Below the pieces are notes generated by a model. That model ran no database searches and had not been told where the DNA came from. It saw only the letters and a list, made by a program, of their open reading frames with translations. Of a stretch of 64,000 nucleotides of DNA, positions 1 through 11,400 are shown in pieces (positions within the stretch are counted from its first letter, which is position 1; every line of letters starts with the position of its first letter). The DNA comes from Odontesthes bonariensis (Eukaryota; Chordata; Actinopteri; Atheriniformes; Atherinopsidae): contig NC_134524.1 of assembly GCF_027942865.1 (NCBI RefSeq), forward strand, positions 1,360,144 through 1,424,143, read 5' to 3'. Both the position numbers and the translations under genes were made by a program.

Positions 1-18
1 GTGTGTGTGTGTGTGCAG

Positions 19-2486
19 TGTCGGCCATGCTGAAGTATCTCTCACTGGTGGATTCTCTCAGCAGGAGCGTCGCCGCCCTCAAATGTTCTGTGGAACACAT
101 CATTAACAACAGTACGCTCACACTCCTGACCCTGTGACCTCTGACAGAGCCTGACTGGTGGCTTCCTTCTATGTAGCTTATTGTTAGCTTTGATTTTAGC
201 TGTAATGTTATATATTTTAAATTGTTAGTTGCTTTGGATAAAAGCGTCTGCTAAATACATAAACATACATTTTTACCACCTCAGAAACATCAGCAGAATT
301 AAAGGTTTCCAGGAGAAACTCCTCCATGCATTCATCTCCAGCAGACTCCATCACTGTAACTTTTAACTGGACTTCCCACAAAGAGCATTAAACATCTGCA
401 GCTCATCCAGATGCTGCTGCTGGAGCTTTAACCCGGACTAAGAGATCTGAACACATCACAGCAGCTTTAATATCTTTACACTGGCTTCCAGTCAGTCACA
501 GAATAGATTTTAAAAGCCTGCTGATGGTTTACAATCTGTGATCTGTTCAGAGAATATAAAGCCAGCAGAGCTCTTAGATCCAAGGACTCAGGTCAGCTGG
601 TCCAGTCCAGAGTCCAGACTAAACATGGAGAAGCAGCATTTAGCTGTTATGCTGCAAACAAGTGGAACAAACTGCCAGTGGAGATTAAACTTTCACCAAA
701 TGGAGACATTTTTAAATCCAGGTTAAAGACATTTCTGTTCTCATGTGTCTATGCATGAAATCTGCACGCAATCTTTGAACTTATCTGGACTGTTGCTTGT
801 TATTAAATTCATTTAAATTAATTTAATCGTTTCTCTTTATATTCTTTTATGTATTTTTAATGCTTCTTGCACTCCCTGCTGCAATGCTTTTATTTTATGT
901 AAAGCACTTTGAACTGTTTTGTGCATGAAAAGTGCTGTGTAAATAAATTTGATTTGATTTGATAAACATAAACACACACATGCTCACACTGTCTGCGTCC
1001 CAGGCTCAGCGGCCGGCCCCTGTTGTCCGATGGACTGGACCCTGTTGGGTTCCTCCTGTTACCGCTTCAGCCGGTCGTCTCTGTCCTGGAACGAGTCCAG
1101 AAACTGGTGTGAAAGTCAAAATGCTCACCTGGTCATCCTGAACACTGACAAGGAGTGGGTGAGACATCTGTCCGTCCGTCTGTCTTCACGCAGAACTACT
1201 CAGAGCAGGATGTTAAAGTGGGATCCAGTCAGTACGGGTTCCACAGAGCTCTGGTTTGGGTTTCCCTCGGACCTGCTCCAACACGCCTCTTCCTGTCTCT
1301 GCAGGACTTTGTGACCCAGCACTCAGTTCCTGAGTTTTACTGGGTCGGCTTGTCCGATTGGAGGACTGGGAAGTGGGAGTGGGTGAACCAGACGCCGTAC
1401 ACTGTGGAGCGCAGGTAGGTTACCATGGAAACGGGCCCTTTCTGATGCAGGTTTAATCTGCGTCCGTGTTGTGACGTGAGTACGACGCTCAGCGTGTTGC
1501 CGTTACATCGCTCAGGAGTCACATTTTGTTAATTTACAAACGGTGAACAACATAGAACAAGAAGGTACATACAAGAAAAAAAAGCATAGCAATAAATATT
1601 TATAAAAATGAAATTAATAAATGAATAAATGGAAGGAGAAAAAAATATATATATAAATGTGTATACTAATTCTTTTTTTTTTTAAGTATATTTTTTTTAT
1701 TCAAGAAAGCACAAAGTAAGATTCATTTAAATACAATATCGTGATTTGGATTTGTTTTCTTTTTAACAAACATAACTCACCCATATACTGCTGTAAAGGG
1801 AAAAAACACATATAAGCATAGATAGCAAAGTTAAATAAATGAACAATGCAATAAAGTAAATAAATAAATAAATAAATAAAGGGAATAATAATGATAGTAC
1901 TAATGCTAGTAAGAATTAAAGTGTCCACACAGTGATGAGAAAATTGATGAAATAATAATAATAATATAAATGTGTATACTAATTCAGCTCTTCATTCCAG
2001 CCATCTACTTCAATGTCATTTTTTTTCAAGGAAATTACAGAAAACCTTCCAGATTTTCCAAAACTTGTCGAGCTTATTTTTTGTGGTGTAGCTTATCTTT
2101 TCTAAAGCCAGTAAAAAAACTTCCCTGTTAGCCATTGTGAAGCAGTACAAGGTTTATCCCTTTTCCGTAAGCAGGCTATGCTCAGGAGTCATTTTGTGTT
2201 TTTCCTTCCTCAATGAGAACAAATAACAGTTTGGAAATGGCCTTCTAACCCTTCCCTCTCTGAGATGGTTGCTGATGTCTTTCCTCCTTGGCATCGTGTT
2301 AACACACACCTGAATGTGTTGGTTTCCAGGCGGTGGGTCCCCGGGCAGCCCGACAACTGGTCTGGCCATGATCCGGCTTCTGGGAGCGAAGACTGCGCTC
2401 ATCTCCACAGCGACGGGCGCCTCAACGACCTTCACTGCACCGTAAAGATGCGCTTCATCTGTCAGAAGCACAGCGTGCACATCTGA
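19..2486 (+). CDS. C-type lectin A, 3' part (QPD-type, asialoglycoprotein-receptor-like), truncated by window start
   Basis: Four exons are visible: 19-111, 1004-1158, 1305-1414 and 2330-2486 (stop TGA 2484-2486). All are flanked by AG and GT and join in frame; exons before base 19 lie outside the window. The first visible exon is a heptad-like neck segment. The other three encode a long-form C-type lectin domain that begins with a Cys-Cys pair, contains WVGL and ends with the final disulfide cysteines. The sugar-binding motif is QPD (residues QPDNW), which in this family indicates galactose/GalNAc rather than mannose binding. The usual WND is LND here. Potential N-glycosylation sites are NES, NQT and NWS. 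Exon lengths 93/155/110/157 equal those of the gene at 5483-15790, so this is a tandem duplicate. The 93-nt exon's donor is GTACGC, weaker than the GTAAGT of the paralogue. The family call is strong; the exact orthologue is not resolved. Confidence 0.85.
160..280 (+). repeat. Fish retroelement 3' tail fragment
   Basis: Contains the widespread fish tail motif GCTTTGGATAAAAGCGTCTG at about 234-253, followed by CTAAAT. Such tails end many fish SINEs and LINEs. It lies in a lectin A intron and is too short to classify. Confidence 0.45.
285..962 (+). mobile_element. L2-like LINE 3' end fragment
   Basis: A decayed reverse-transcriptase C-terminus (recognisable LHWLPV and W-NKLPV-like remnants) is followed by a non-coding tail with an AAGCACTTTGAACTG motif and a short (TTTGA)n terminus. 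A second copy of the same family lies at 58478-60075, there interrupted by a DNA transposon. The reading frame is broken by stops, so this is a dead copy in a lectin A intron. Confidence 0.7.
1415..2329 (+). other. Lectin A intron, AT-rich, no gene seen
   Basis: Intron between the second and third lectin-domain exons. From about 1520 to 2150 it is AT-rich with a short (AAAT)n run near 1858-1880. It may hold an old LINE remnant, but I cannot name one. Confidence 0.5.
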
Positions 2487-3719
2487 GAACACACACCTGA
2501 ACACACACCTGAACACACACCTGAACACACACCTGAGAATACACCTGAAAACACACCTGAGAAAACACCTGAACACACACCTGAAAACACACACCTGAAA
2601 ACACACCTGAACACACACCTGAACACACACCTGAACACACACCTGAACACACACCTGAACACACACCTGAACACACACCTGAAAACACACCTGAGAAAAC
2701 ACCTGAACACACATCTGAACACACACCTGAAAACACACCTGAGAAAACACCTGAACACACACCTGAAAACACACCTGAGAACACACCTGAGAACACACCT
2801 GAGAACACACCTGAGAACACACCTGAGAACACACCTGAGAACACACCTGAACACACACCTGAGAACACACCTGAGAACACACCTGAGAACACACCTGAGA
2901 ACACACCTGAGAACACACCTGAACACACACCTGAGAACACACCTGAACACACACCTGAACACACACCTGAGAAAACACCTGAGAACACACCTGAGAACAC
3001 ACCTGAACACACACCTGAACACACACCTAAACATACACCTGAGAACACACCTGAACACACACCTGAGAACACACCTGAACAAACACCTGACAACACACCT
3101 GAGAATACACCTGAAAACACACCTGAGAATACACCTAAACACACACCTGAGAACACACCTGAGAACACACCTGAACACACACCTGAGAACACACCTGAGA
3201 ACACACCTGAGAAAACACCTGAGAACACACCTGAGAACACACCTGAGAACACACCTGAGAACACACCTGAACACACACCTGAACACACACCTGAGAAAAC
3301 ACCTGAGAACACACCTGAGAACACACCTGAACACACACCTGAGAACACACCTGAGAACACACCTGAACACACACCTGAGAAAACACCTGAGAACACACCT
3401 GAGAACACACCTGAGAACACACCTGAACACACACCTGAACACACCTGAACACACACCTAAACATACACCTGAAAACACACCTGAGAACACACCTGAACAC
3501 ACACCTGAACACACCTGAACACACACCTAAACATACACCTGAACACACACCTGAACACACACCTAAACATACACCTGAAAACACACCTGAGAACACACCT
3601 GAGAACACACCTGAGAACACACCTGAACACACACCTGAACACACCTTAACACACACCTGAACACACACCTGAGAACACACCTGAACACACACCTGAGAAC
3701 ACACCTGAACATGCACCTG
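2487..3719. repeat. 12-bp minisatellite in lectin A 3' UTR
   Basis: About 100 copies of a 10-12 bp unit (ACACACCTGAGA and ACACACCTGAAC variants) start directly after the lectin A stop codon and end about 75 bp before the polyadenylation signal. If that signal is used, the array is transcribed as most of the 3' UTR. Long open frames on the minus strand (VCSGVFSGV- and RCVFRCVF-like) only reflect a stop-free unit and are not genes. Confidence 0.93.
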
Positions 3720-3792
3720 CCGGAGGCTCCGCCCACAAACTGCTCTCCTGATGTGGACCAAACCAAAACAGTTAAACACAGTTTCAGATGAC

Positions 3793-3798
3793 AATAAA
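3793..3798 (+). terminator. AATAAA polyadenylation signal, lectin A
   Basis: Canonical AATAAA about 1.3 kb after the lectin A stop and just past the 12-bp array. It is the first good signal on this strand after the last exon. Confidence 0.6.
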
Positions 3799-3885
3799 AT
3801 TACAAAAAACATGTCAACAAAATGTTTCTGTGAGCTTTGTTCATGTTTGTTGCTGTCTGGTATGTAACCAAAGAGTCAAAGTCAG

Positions 3886-5318
3886 AACACACAGCAGCTT
3901 CTCTGGTTGGACGTCCGCAGGCTCATCTGTAAACACACAGCAGCTTCTCTGGTTGGACGTCCGCAGGCTCATCTGTAAACACACAGCAGCTTCTCTGGTT
4001 GGACGTCCGCAGGCTCATCTGTAAACACACAGCAGCTTCTCTGGTTGGACGTACGCAGGCTCATCTGTAAACACACAGCAGCTTCTCTGGTTGGACGTAC
4101 GCAGGCTCATCTGTAAACACACAGCAGCTTCTCTGGTTGGACGTCCGCAGGCTCATCTGTAAACACACAGCAGCTTCTCTGGTTGGACGTCTGCAGGCTC
4201 ACCTGTAAACACACAGCAGCTTCTCTGGTTGGACGTACGCAGGCTCATCTGTAAACACACAGCAGCTTCTCTGGTTGGACGTACGCAGGCTCATCTGTAA
4301 ACACACAGCAGCTTCTCTGGTTAGACGTACGCAGGCTCATCTGTAAACACACAGCAGCTTCTCTGGTTAGACATACGCAGGCTCATCTGTAAACACACAG
4401 CAGCTTCTCTGGTTGGATGTACGCAGGGTCATCTGTAAACACACAGCAGCTTCTCTGGTTGGACGTCTGCAGGCTCATCTGTAAACACACAGCAGCTTCT
4501 CTGGTTGGATGTACGCAGGCTCATCTGTAAACACACAGCAGCTTCTCTGGTTGGATGTACGCAGGCTCATCTGTAAACACACAGCAGCTTCTCTGGTTGG
4601 ACGTACGCAGGCTCATCTGTAAACACACAGCAGCTTCTCTGGTTGGACGTCCGCAGGCTCATCTGTAAACACACAGCAGCTTCTCTGGTTGGACGTCTGC
4701 AGGCTCATCTGTAAACACACAGCAGCTTCTCTGGTTGGACGTACGCAGGCTCATCTGTAAACACACAGCAGCTTCTCTGGTTGGACGTACGCAGGCTCAT
4801 CTGTAAACACACAGCAGCTTCTCTGGTTGGACGTCCGCAGGCTCATCTGTAAACACACAGCAGCTTCTCTGGTTGGACGTCTGCAGGCTCATCTGTAAAC
4901 ACACAGCAGCTTCTCTGGTTGGACGTACGCAGGCTCATCTGTAAACACACAGCAGCTTCTCTGGTTGGACGTCCGCAGACTCATCTGTAAACACACAGCA
5001 GCTTCTCTGGTTGGACGTCCGCAGGCTCATCTGTTAACACACAGCAGCTTCTCTGGTTGGACGTACGCAGGCTCATCTGTAAACACACAGCAGCTTCTCT
5101 GGTTGGACGTACGCAGGCTCATCTGTAAACACACAGCAGCTTCTCTGGTTGGACGTCCGCAGACTCATCTGTAAACACACAGCAGCTTCTCTGGTTGGAC
5201 GTACGCAGGCTCATCTGTAAACACACAGCAGCTTCTCTGGTTGGACGTCCGCAGACTCATCTGTAAACACACAGCAGCTTCTCTGGTTGGACGTCCGCAG
5301 ACTCATCTGTAAACACAC
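3886..5318. repeat. 46-bp minisatellite upstream of lectin B
   Basis: About 31 copies of a 46-bp unit containing CAGCAGCTTCTCTGGTTGGA and a variable ACGTCC, ACGTAC or ACGTCTG block. Copies differ at a few sites only. The array fills the space between lectin A's poly(A) signal and the 5' end of lectin B, ending about 165 bp before the lectin B ATG, so it occupies the likely promoter region. Confidence 0.95.
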
Positions 5319-5482
5319 ACTCGGTTTTTCCAGGTCAAAGTGCGTTTTGTGGTCATTGACCCGCAGCTCGGCGTCAGGCTGTTTTTCAGGCTGTTTTTCA
5401 GCCTTCTTCGTTCAAAGTGAAGCAAAGACGAGCGGCGACTCGGCAGCCGAAGGATCCCAGAGACTCGGAGGGAGACGTCGCC

Positions 5483-8400
5483 ATGACGACAGAATACCGC
5501 GAGGAAGCGGAAGACGACAGCTCCTCCTTCTGGAACAAAGGTACGAGTCCGTCTGGGTCGGAGTGGCTGCAGTGTGATGAGATGTAACAAACTTTAGAAA
5601 GCAGCTAAAAACACATCTGTACACCCTCGCCTTCTACTAGTTTTATAAATTCTATTATTATTACTATTTATATATCACATTTATTGCTTTTCTATTTCAT
5701 TGGTAAATTCATTCTTCTATTTTTAGTACTTTATCTTTAATTTATATCTATTTCTTCCTCACTCTTCTTCCTCATTTACTTATTTTTGATCTTATTATTA
5801 AAGCACTTTGAGCTACATTTTGTGTATGAAAAGTGCTATATAAATAAATTATTATATTGTATTATATGTGTTTCTTATGAGCGTTTCTGCCCGGCAGAGC
5901 CTCGGCCCGTCTACTTCTCGGGTCCCTCCAGGTTCAGACGCTGGCTGTTTCCCGGCCTGACGGCGGCCGTTCTCCTGATCCTGATCATAGCAGTGGGAGC
6001 CGTCAGTGAGTAACCCCCCACACCTGAGACCTCCATGTTTACCAGCAGCTAAACTGGGTCAGGGACACAGCACAGCACCGCACATGCATCACTTTGAACA
6101 CTTTCATCTGGTCAAAACTACTTTTTCTTTTCTTTTTCTGACTTTTCTGTCTTCTTGTGTTGCTATCAGTCAGAAAAACTACTTTTTCTTCTCAGAACAG
6201 TGTGAAACCTCAGTAAAACCTCATCAGAACATGTTTCCTGTCCCTGCTGCCAGTTTGTCTGATGAAATCAGTCGCACACATTGAACTGTCGCACAGAACA
6301 AAATGCCGTTATCGGCCTGCACTGCTCACACTGTTAGGTGTGACGCATTAAAGTGCAGCTGTTAGGGTTCATTTCTTATGAAGATGAGGAAGTTTTATTG
6401 ACACTTAAAGGTGTTCTCAGGTGTTTTCAAAGATTCTAAGTTATAAATTCCAACTTTATTTAACTATTAAACTCTTTTAAATAGATTTCTTTGTGTCTTT
6501 AGTCTCCTCGAAAGGTGAGATTTGAGCTTTTCACACAGCTGGAATGATGAGAATTGGTATTTAGACCGGATCTTAATGATCTAAATAGTTTATGCTCACA
6601 TGTGCAGCCAGCCGGCTCCAGCTGGCTTTGTCTGGAACACCACCAGAGGAGCTTATCAGGTGCCTGGCCTCTGAAAAACCTCTGAGCGGGTCCAGGTTTA
6701 ACGGGTTTAACAGGTTTAACGGGTTTAACAGGTTTAACAGGTTTAACAGAGGGTTAAAAACCATCTGCAGCAAAGGCAGATGTCAGGTCTGTAATGGTTT
6801 AAACTCAAAGTGGCTGACACAACCCTCTGCTGTGTGTTCAGATACAAACACTCTGAGCCGACTGCGGTCTGCAGAGAGCAGAGTTTCCAACCTGACGGAG
6901 TCGCTCAGCAGCTCCCAGCAGCTCACCAAAGGTAACACACCTGTCCAGGTGCCTCAGTCTGAGGAACCGCTGCCTTCACTCTCACTCACCTCCTGTCATC
7001 CCGCGCAGACACGGCCAAAGACGTCCAGCGGCTGAAGTTCGCTGTGGAGAGCAACAAGGACGAGCTGACCTCAGGTGAGACGGAGCAGCCATCACTCACT
7101 TCTGCTGCCGTCACCTGAGATGGAAGCAGCTGATCCTGACACAGCGTGTGTGTGTGTGCACGTGTGTCTGCACGTGTGTGTGCACGTGTGTGTTTCGGCA
7201 GTATCGGAGGCGCTGAAGCAGCTCGCCACTCTGGACATCATCAGCAGGACGGTCACTGCGCTCAGATGTTCTTTGGAAAACTTCATCAACAACAGTAAGT
7301 TGTATCTGTCCACGTAGAGGAGTATCTGTGCACGTAGGGGAGTATCTGTGCACGTAGGGGAGTATCTGTGCACGTAGGGGCGTATCTGTGCACGTAGGGG
7401 CGTATCTGTGCACATAGGGGCGTATCTGTGCACGTAGGGGCGTATCTGTGCACGTAGGGGCGTATCTGTGCACGTAGGGGGCGTATCTGTGCACATAGGG
7501 GCGTATCTGTGCACGTAGGGGGCGTATCTGTGCACGTAGGGGCGTATCTGTGCACATAGGGGAGTATCTGTGCACGTAGGGGCGTATCTGTGCACGTAGG
7601 GGCGTATCTGTGCACGTAGGGGGCGTATCTGTGCACGTAGGGGCGTATCTGTGCACATAGGGGCGTATCTGTGCATGTAGGGGCGTATCTGTGCACGTAG
7701 GGGGCGTATCTGTGCACATAGGGGCGTATCTGTGCACGTAGGGGGCGTATCTGTGCACGTAGGGGCGTATCTGTGCACATAGGGGAGTATCTGTGCACGT
7801 AGGGGCGTATCTGTGCACGTAGGGGCGTATCTGTGCACGTAGGGGGCGTATCTGTGCACGTAGGGGCGTATCTGTGCACATAGGGGCGTATCTGTGCATG
7901 TAGGGGCGTATCTGTGCACGTAGGGGGCGTATCTGTGCACATAGGGGCGTATCTGTGCACGTAGAGGAGTATCTGTGCACGTAGGGGAGTATCTGTGCAC
8001 GTAGGGGGCGTATCTGTGCACGTAGGGGGCGTATCTGTGCACGTAGGGGGCGTATCTGTGCACGTAGGGGGCGTATCTGTGCACGTAGGGGGCGTATCTG
8101 TGCACATAGGGGCGTATCTGTGCACGTAGGGGGCGTATCTGTGCACGTAGGGGCGTATCTGTGCACGTAGGGGGCGTATCTGTGCACGTAGGGGCGTATC
8201 TGTGCACATAGGGGCGTATCTGTGCATGTAGGGGCGTATCTGTGCACGTAGGGGGCGTATCTGTGCACATAGGGGCGTATCTGTGCACGTAGAGGAGTAT
8301 CTGTGCACGTAGGGGAGTATCTGTGCACGTAGGGGGCGTATCTGTGCACGTAGGGGGCGTATCTGTGCACGTAGAGGAGTATCTGTGCACGTAGGGGAGT

Positions 8401-11400
8401 ATCTGTGCACGTAGGGGGCGTATCTGTGCACGTAGGGGAGTATCTGTGCACGTAGGGGCGTATCTGTGCACGTAGGGGGCGTATCCTGTACTCGTACATC
8501 TGTACCACCTGAGCTGGAGTCAGGAGAGAGTCCCGTTGCTGTGGATGACGTCACACGTGGTTCCTGTCCCCAAGAAGTCGAGGCCATCCGACCCAGAGGA
8601 CTACAGACCGGTCGCTCTCACATCTCATGTGATGAAGGTCATGGAGAGACTGGTCCTGCCCAGCTGAGGCCTCAGGTGAGGACGTTCCTAGACCCCCTAC
8701 AATGTGCCTACCAGCCCCACTTGGGAGTTGATGATGCTGTCATCTTCCTGCTGCAACGAGCCCACATGCACCTGGATGGTGGAGGAGACACTGTGAGAAT
8801 CACATTCTTTGATTTCTCGAGTGCCTTCAACACCATGCAGCCCCTGCTACTGGGTGAGAAGCTGCGGGGGACGGGTGTCCACAGCTCAGTGATCTCCTGG
8901 GTTACTGACTGCCTGACAGGCCGGCCACAGTCTGATGTGGTGGTCAGTGACGTAGGAGCTCCACAGGGAACCGTGCTTTCTCCTTTTCTCTTCACCTTGT
9001 ACACCACTGATCTCCAGTACAACTCTGAGTCATGTCACCTACAGAAGTTTTCTGATGACTCAGCTGTTGTCGGGTGTATAAGTGATGGAGAGGAGGGGGA
9101 GTACAGGACACTGGTGGACAACTTTGTGGAGTGGTCTGAGCAGAATCACCTGAGGCTGAACGTCAGCAAGACCAGAGAGATGGTGATCGACTTCAGGAGG
9201 AAGAAGAAGACGCCTTCACAGCCGCTGAAGATCAAGGGGGAGGTGGTGGAGGAGGTGGAGGACTACAAATACCTGGGAGTGGTGATCGGCAACAGACTGG
9301 ACTGGGCATCCAACACTGACGCTGTGTGCAAGAAGGGGATGAGCAGACTTTATTTCCTAAGGAAGCTGAGATCCTTCATGTGTGCAGCAAGATGTTGGAG
9401 ACCTTCTACCACAGTGTTGTTGCCGGAGCCATCTTCTTTGCTGCTGTGTGTTGGGGAAGCAGCATCAGAGCCAGCGACTCTAACAGACGGGACAAAATCA
9501 TCAGGAAAGCTGGCTCTGTACTGGGACAAAAATTAGAGTCACTGGAAACCGTGGTGGAGAGGAGGACACGGAAGAAGCTGTTATCTATCATGGATAACAT
9601 ACAGCACCCTCTCCACCACACAGGGGACAGACAGCGGAGCACCTTCTCACACAGACTGCTTCAGCTCCGCTGTCCAAGGGACGGATACAGGAAATCTGTC
9701 CTGCCACATGCCATCACCCTGTACAATAACAGTTAGTGTCATTATGGTATCTCAATACCATAACTGCATAACCGCACAACTGCATTGTTGCACTTTGATG
9801 TACATATATATTTTTATATTATTTATTTTATTTCTATTCTTATTCTTATTTTTATTTTTACTGTCTGTACGCTGCTACTGCAAAACAATTTCCCAGCTGG
9901 GATGAATAAAGTAGTTCTATTCTATTCTGTGCACGTAGGGGGCGTATCTGTGCACGTAGGGGAGTATCTGTGCACGTAGGGGGCGTATCTGTGCACGTAG
10001 GGGGGGTATCTGTGCACGTAGGGGGCGTATCTGTGCACGTAGGGGCGTATCTTTGCACATAGGGGGCGTATCTGTGCACGTAGGGGGGTATCTTTGCACA
10101 TAGGGGGAGTATCTGTGCACGTAGGGGGGGTATCTGTGCACGTAGGGGGCGTATCTGTGCACGTAGGGGCGTATCTTTGCACATAGGGGGAGTATCTGTG
10201 CACGTAGGGGAGTATCTGTGCACATAGGGGGCGTATCTGTGCACGTAGGGGAGTATCTGTGCACGTAGGGGGCGTATCTGTGCACGTAGGGGGCGTATCT
10301 GTGCACGTAGGGGGCGTATCTGTGCACATAGGGGGCGTATCTGTGCACGTAGGGGGCGTATCTGTGCACATAGGGGAGTATCTGTGCACATAGGGGGCGT
10401 ATCTGTGCACGTAGGGGCGTATCTGTGCACGTAGGGGCGTATCTGTGCACCTAGGGGCGTATCTGTGCACCTAGGGGGGGTATCTGTGCACGTAGGGGAG
10501 TATCTGTGCACGTAGGGGGCGTATCTGTGCACCTAGGGGGGGTATCTGTGCACGTAGGGGAGTATCTGTGCACGTAGGGGGCGTATCTGTGCACGTAGGG
10601 GGCGTATCTGTGCACGTAGGGGGCGTATCTGTGCACGTAGGGGCGTATCTGTGCACGTAGGGGGGGTGTTTGGGCTGTTCCCCAAAGAAAGGAGGACGGC
10701 TGGATAGAGGCTGCAGGTAAGAAGATATTTCAGCTCCAGACTCATGTCGTCCATCTGTCCCCGTCTCAGGTTCGGCCTCAGCCGGCTGCTGTCCTCTGGG
10801 TTGGGAGAATTCTGGTTCCAGCTGTTACTTCTTCAGCAAGACCAGTTTGTCCTGGCATGAAGCTCGAGACTGGTGCAACGGACACGAGTCTCACCTGGTC
10901 ATCCTCATAACCGACGAAGAGTGGGTGAGAAGCCCGTCTGACAGTCAGGATGAAAGTGGAGAAAAGATGGTGTCATCAGCACATGAACAGGCGTTTTTAT
11001 CTTAGAAAGAAACTTTTGTCATGTATGAAACAGGAGGTGATCCTTGCTTGTTTGACCTTTGACTTCTTTGTCTCTCTGGACCAGGACTTTGTGACAGGCC
11101 ACTCCTCTGGTCATTTCTACTGGGTGGGTCTGACCGATGAGAAGTCAGAACGGTGGGAGTGGGTCAACCAGACGCCCTACGTCATGGACCGCAGGTGGAG
11201 TATCTTTCTACCCGCAGTCTGAAACGACTCATTAAACCTTCACTCGGGTTTCTGCTGCTGCTGGCAGCACTTGGTTCATATCTGAGTTATCTCAGGCAAA
11301 CCTCAAAGAACAGCTTACGTTATTTACTGATAACAAAAGCCAGCAAATCCATATAGTCCAGTTCAATCCAACTGATATTATAGAACCGTAGTTATAGAGT

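Noticed and set aside
2154-3812. Minus-strand Cys/Val/Gln-rich proteins (VQVCSQVC, SGVFSGV)
   Set aside because: Products of the 12-bp 3' UTR array read antisense; no start context, domain or splice signals.
3886-5318. CRISPR-like array
   Set aside because: Units are contiguous with no unique spacers, the genome is eukaryotic, and no cas genes occur; it is a minisatellite.
8485-9736. Functional reverse transcriptase in the Rex1-like LINE
   Set aside because: 5'-truncated, frameshifted near 9400 and with FSDD instead of FADD at the catalytic box.
7092-10656. Minus-strand [16 protein letters not shown] repeat proteins
   Set aside because: Antisense reading of a 20-bp intronic array; frames interchange with each G-run variant.
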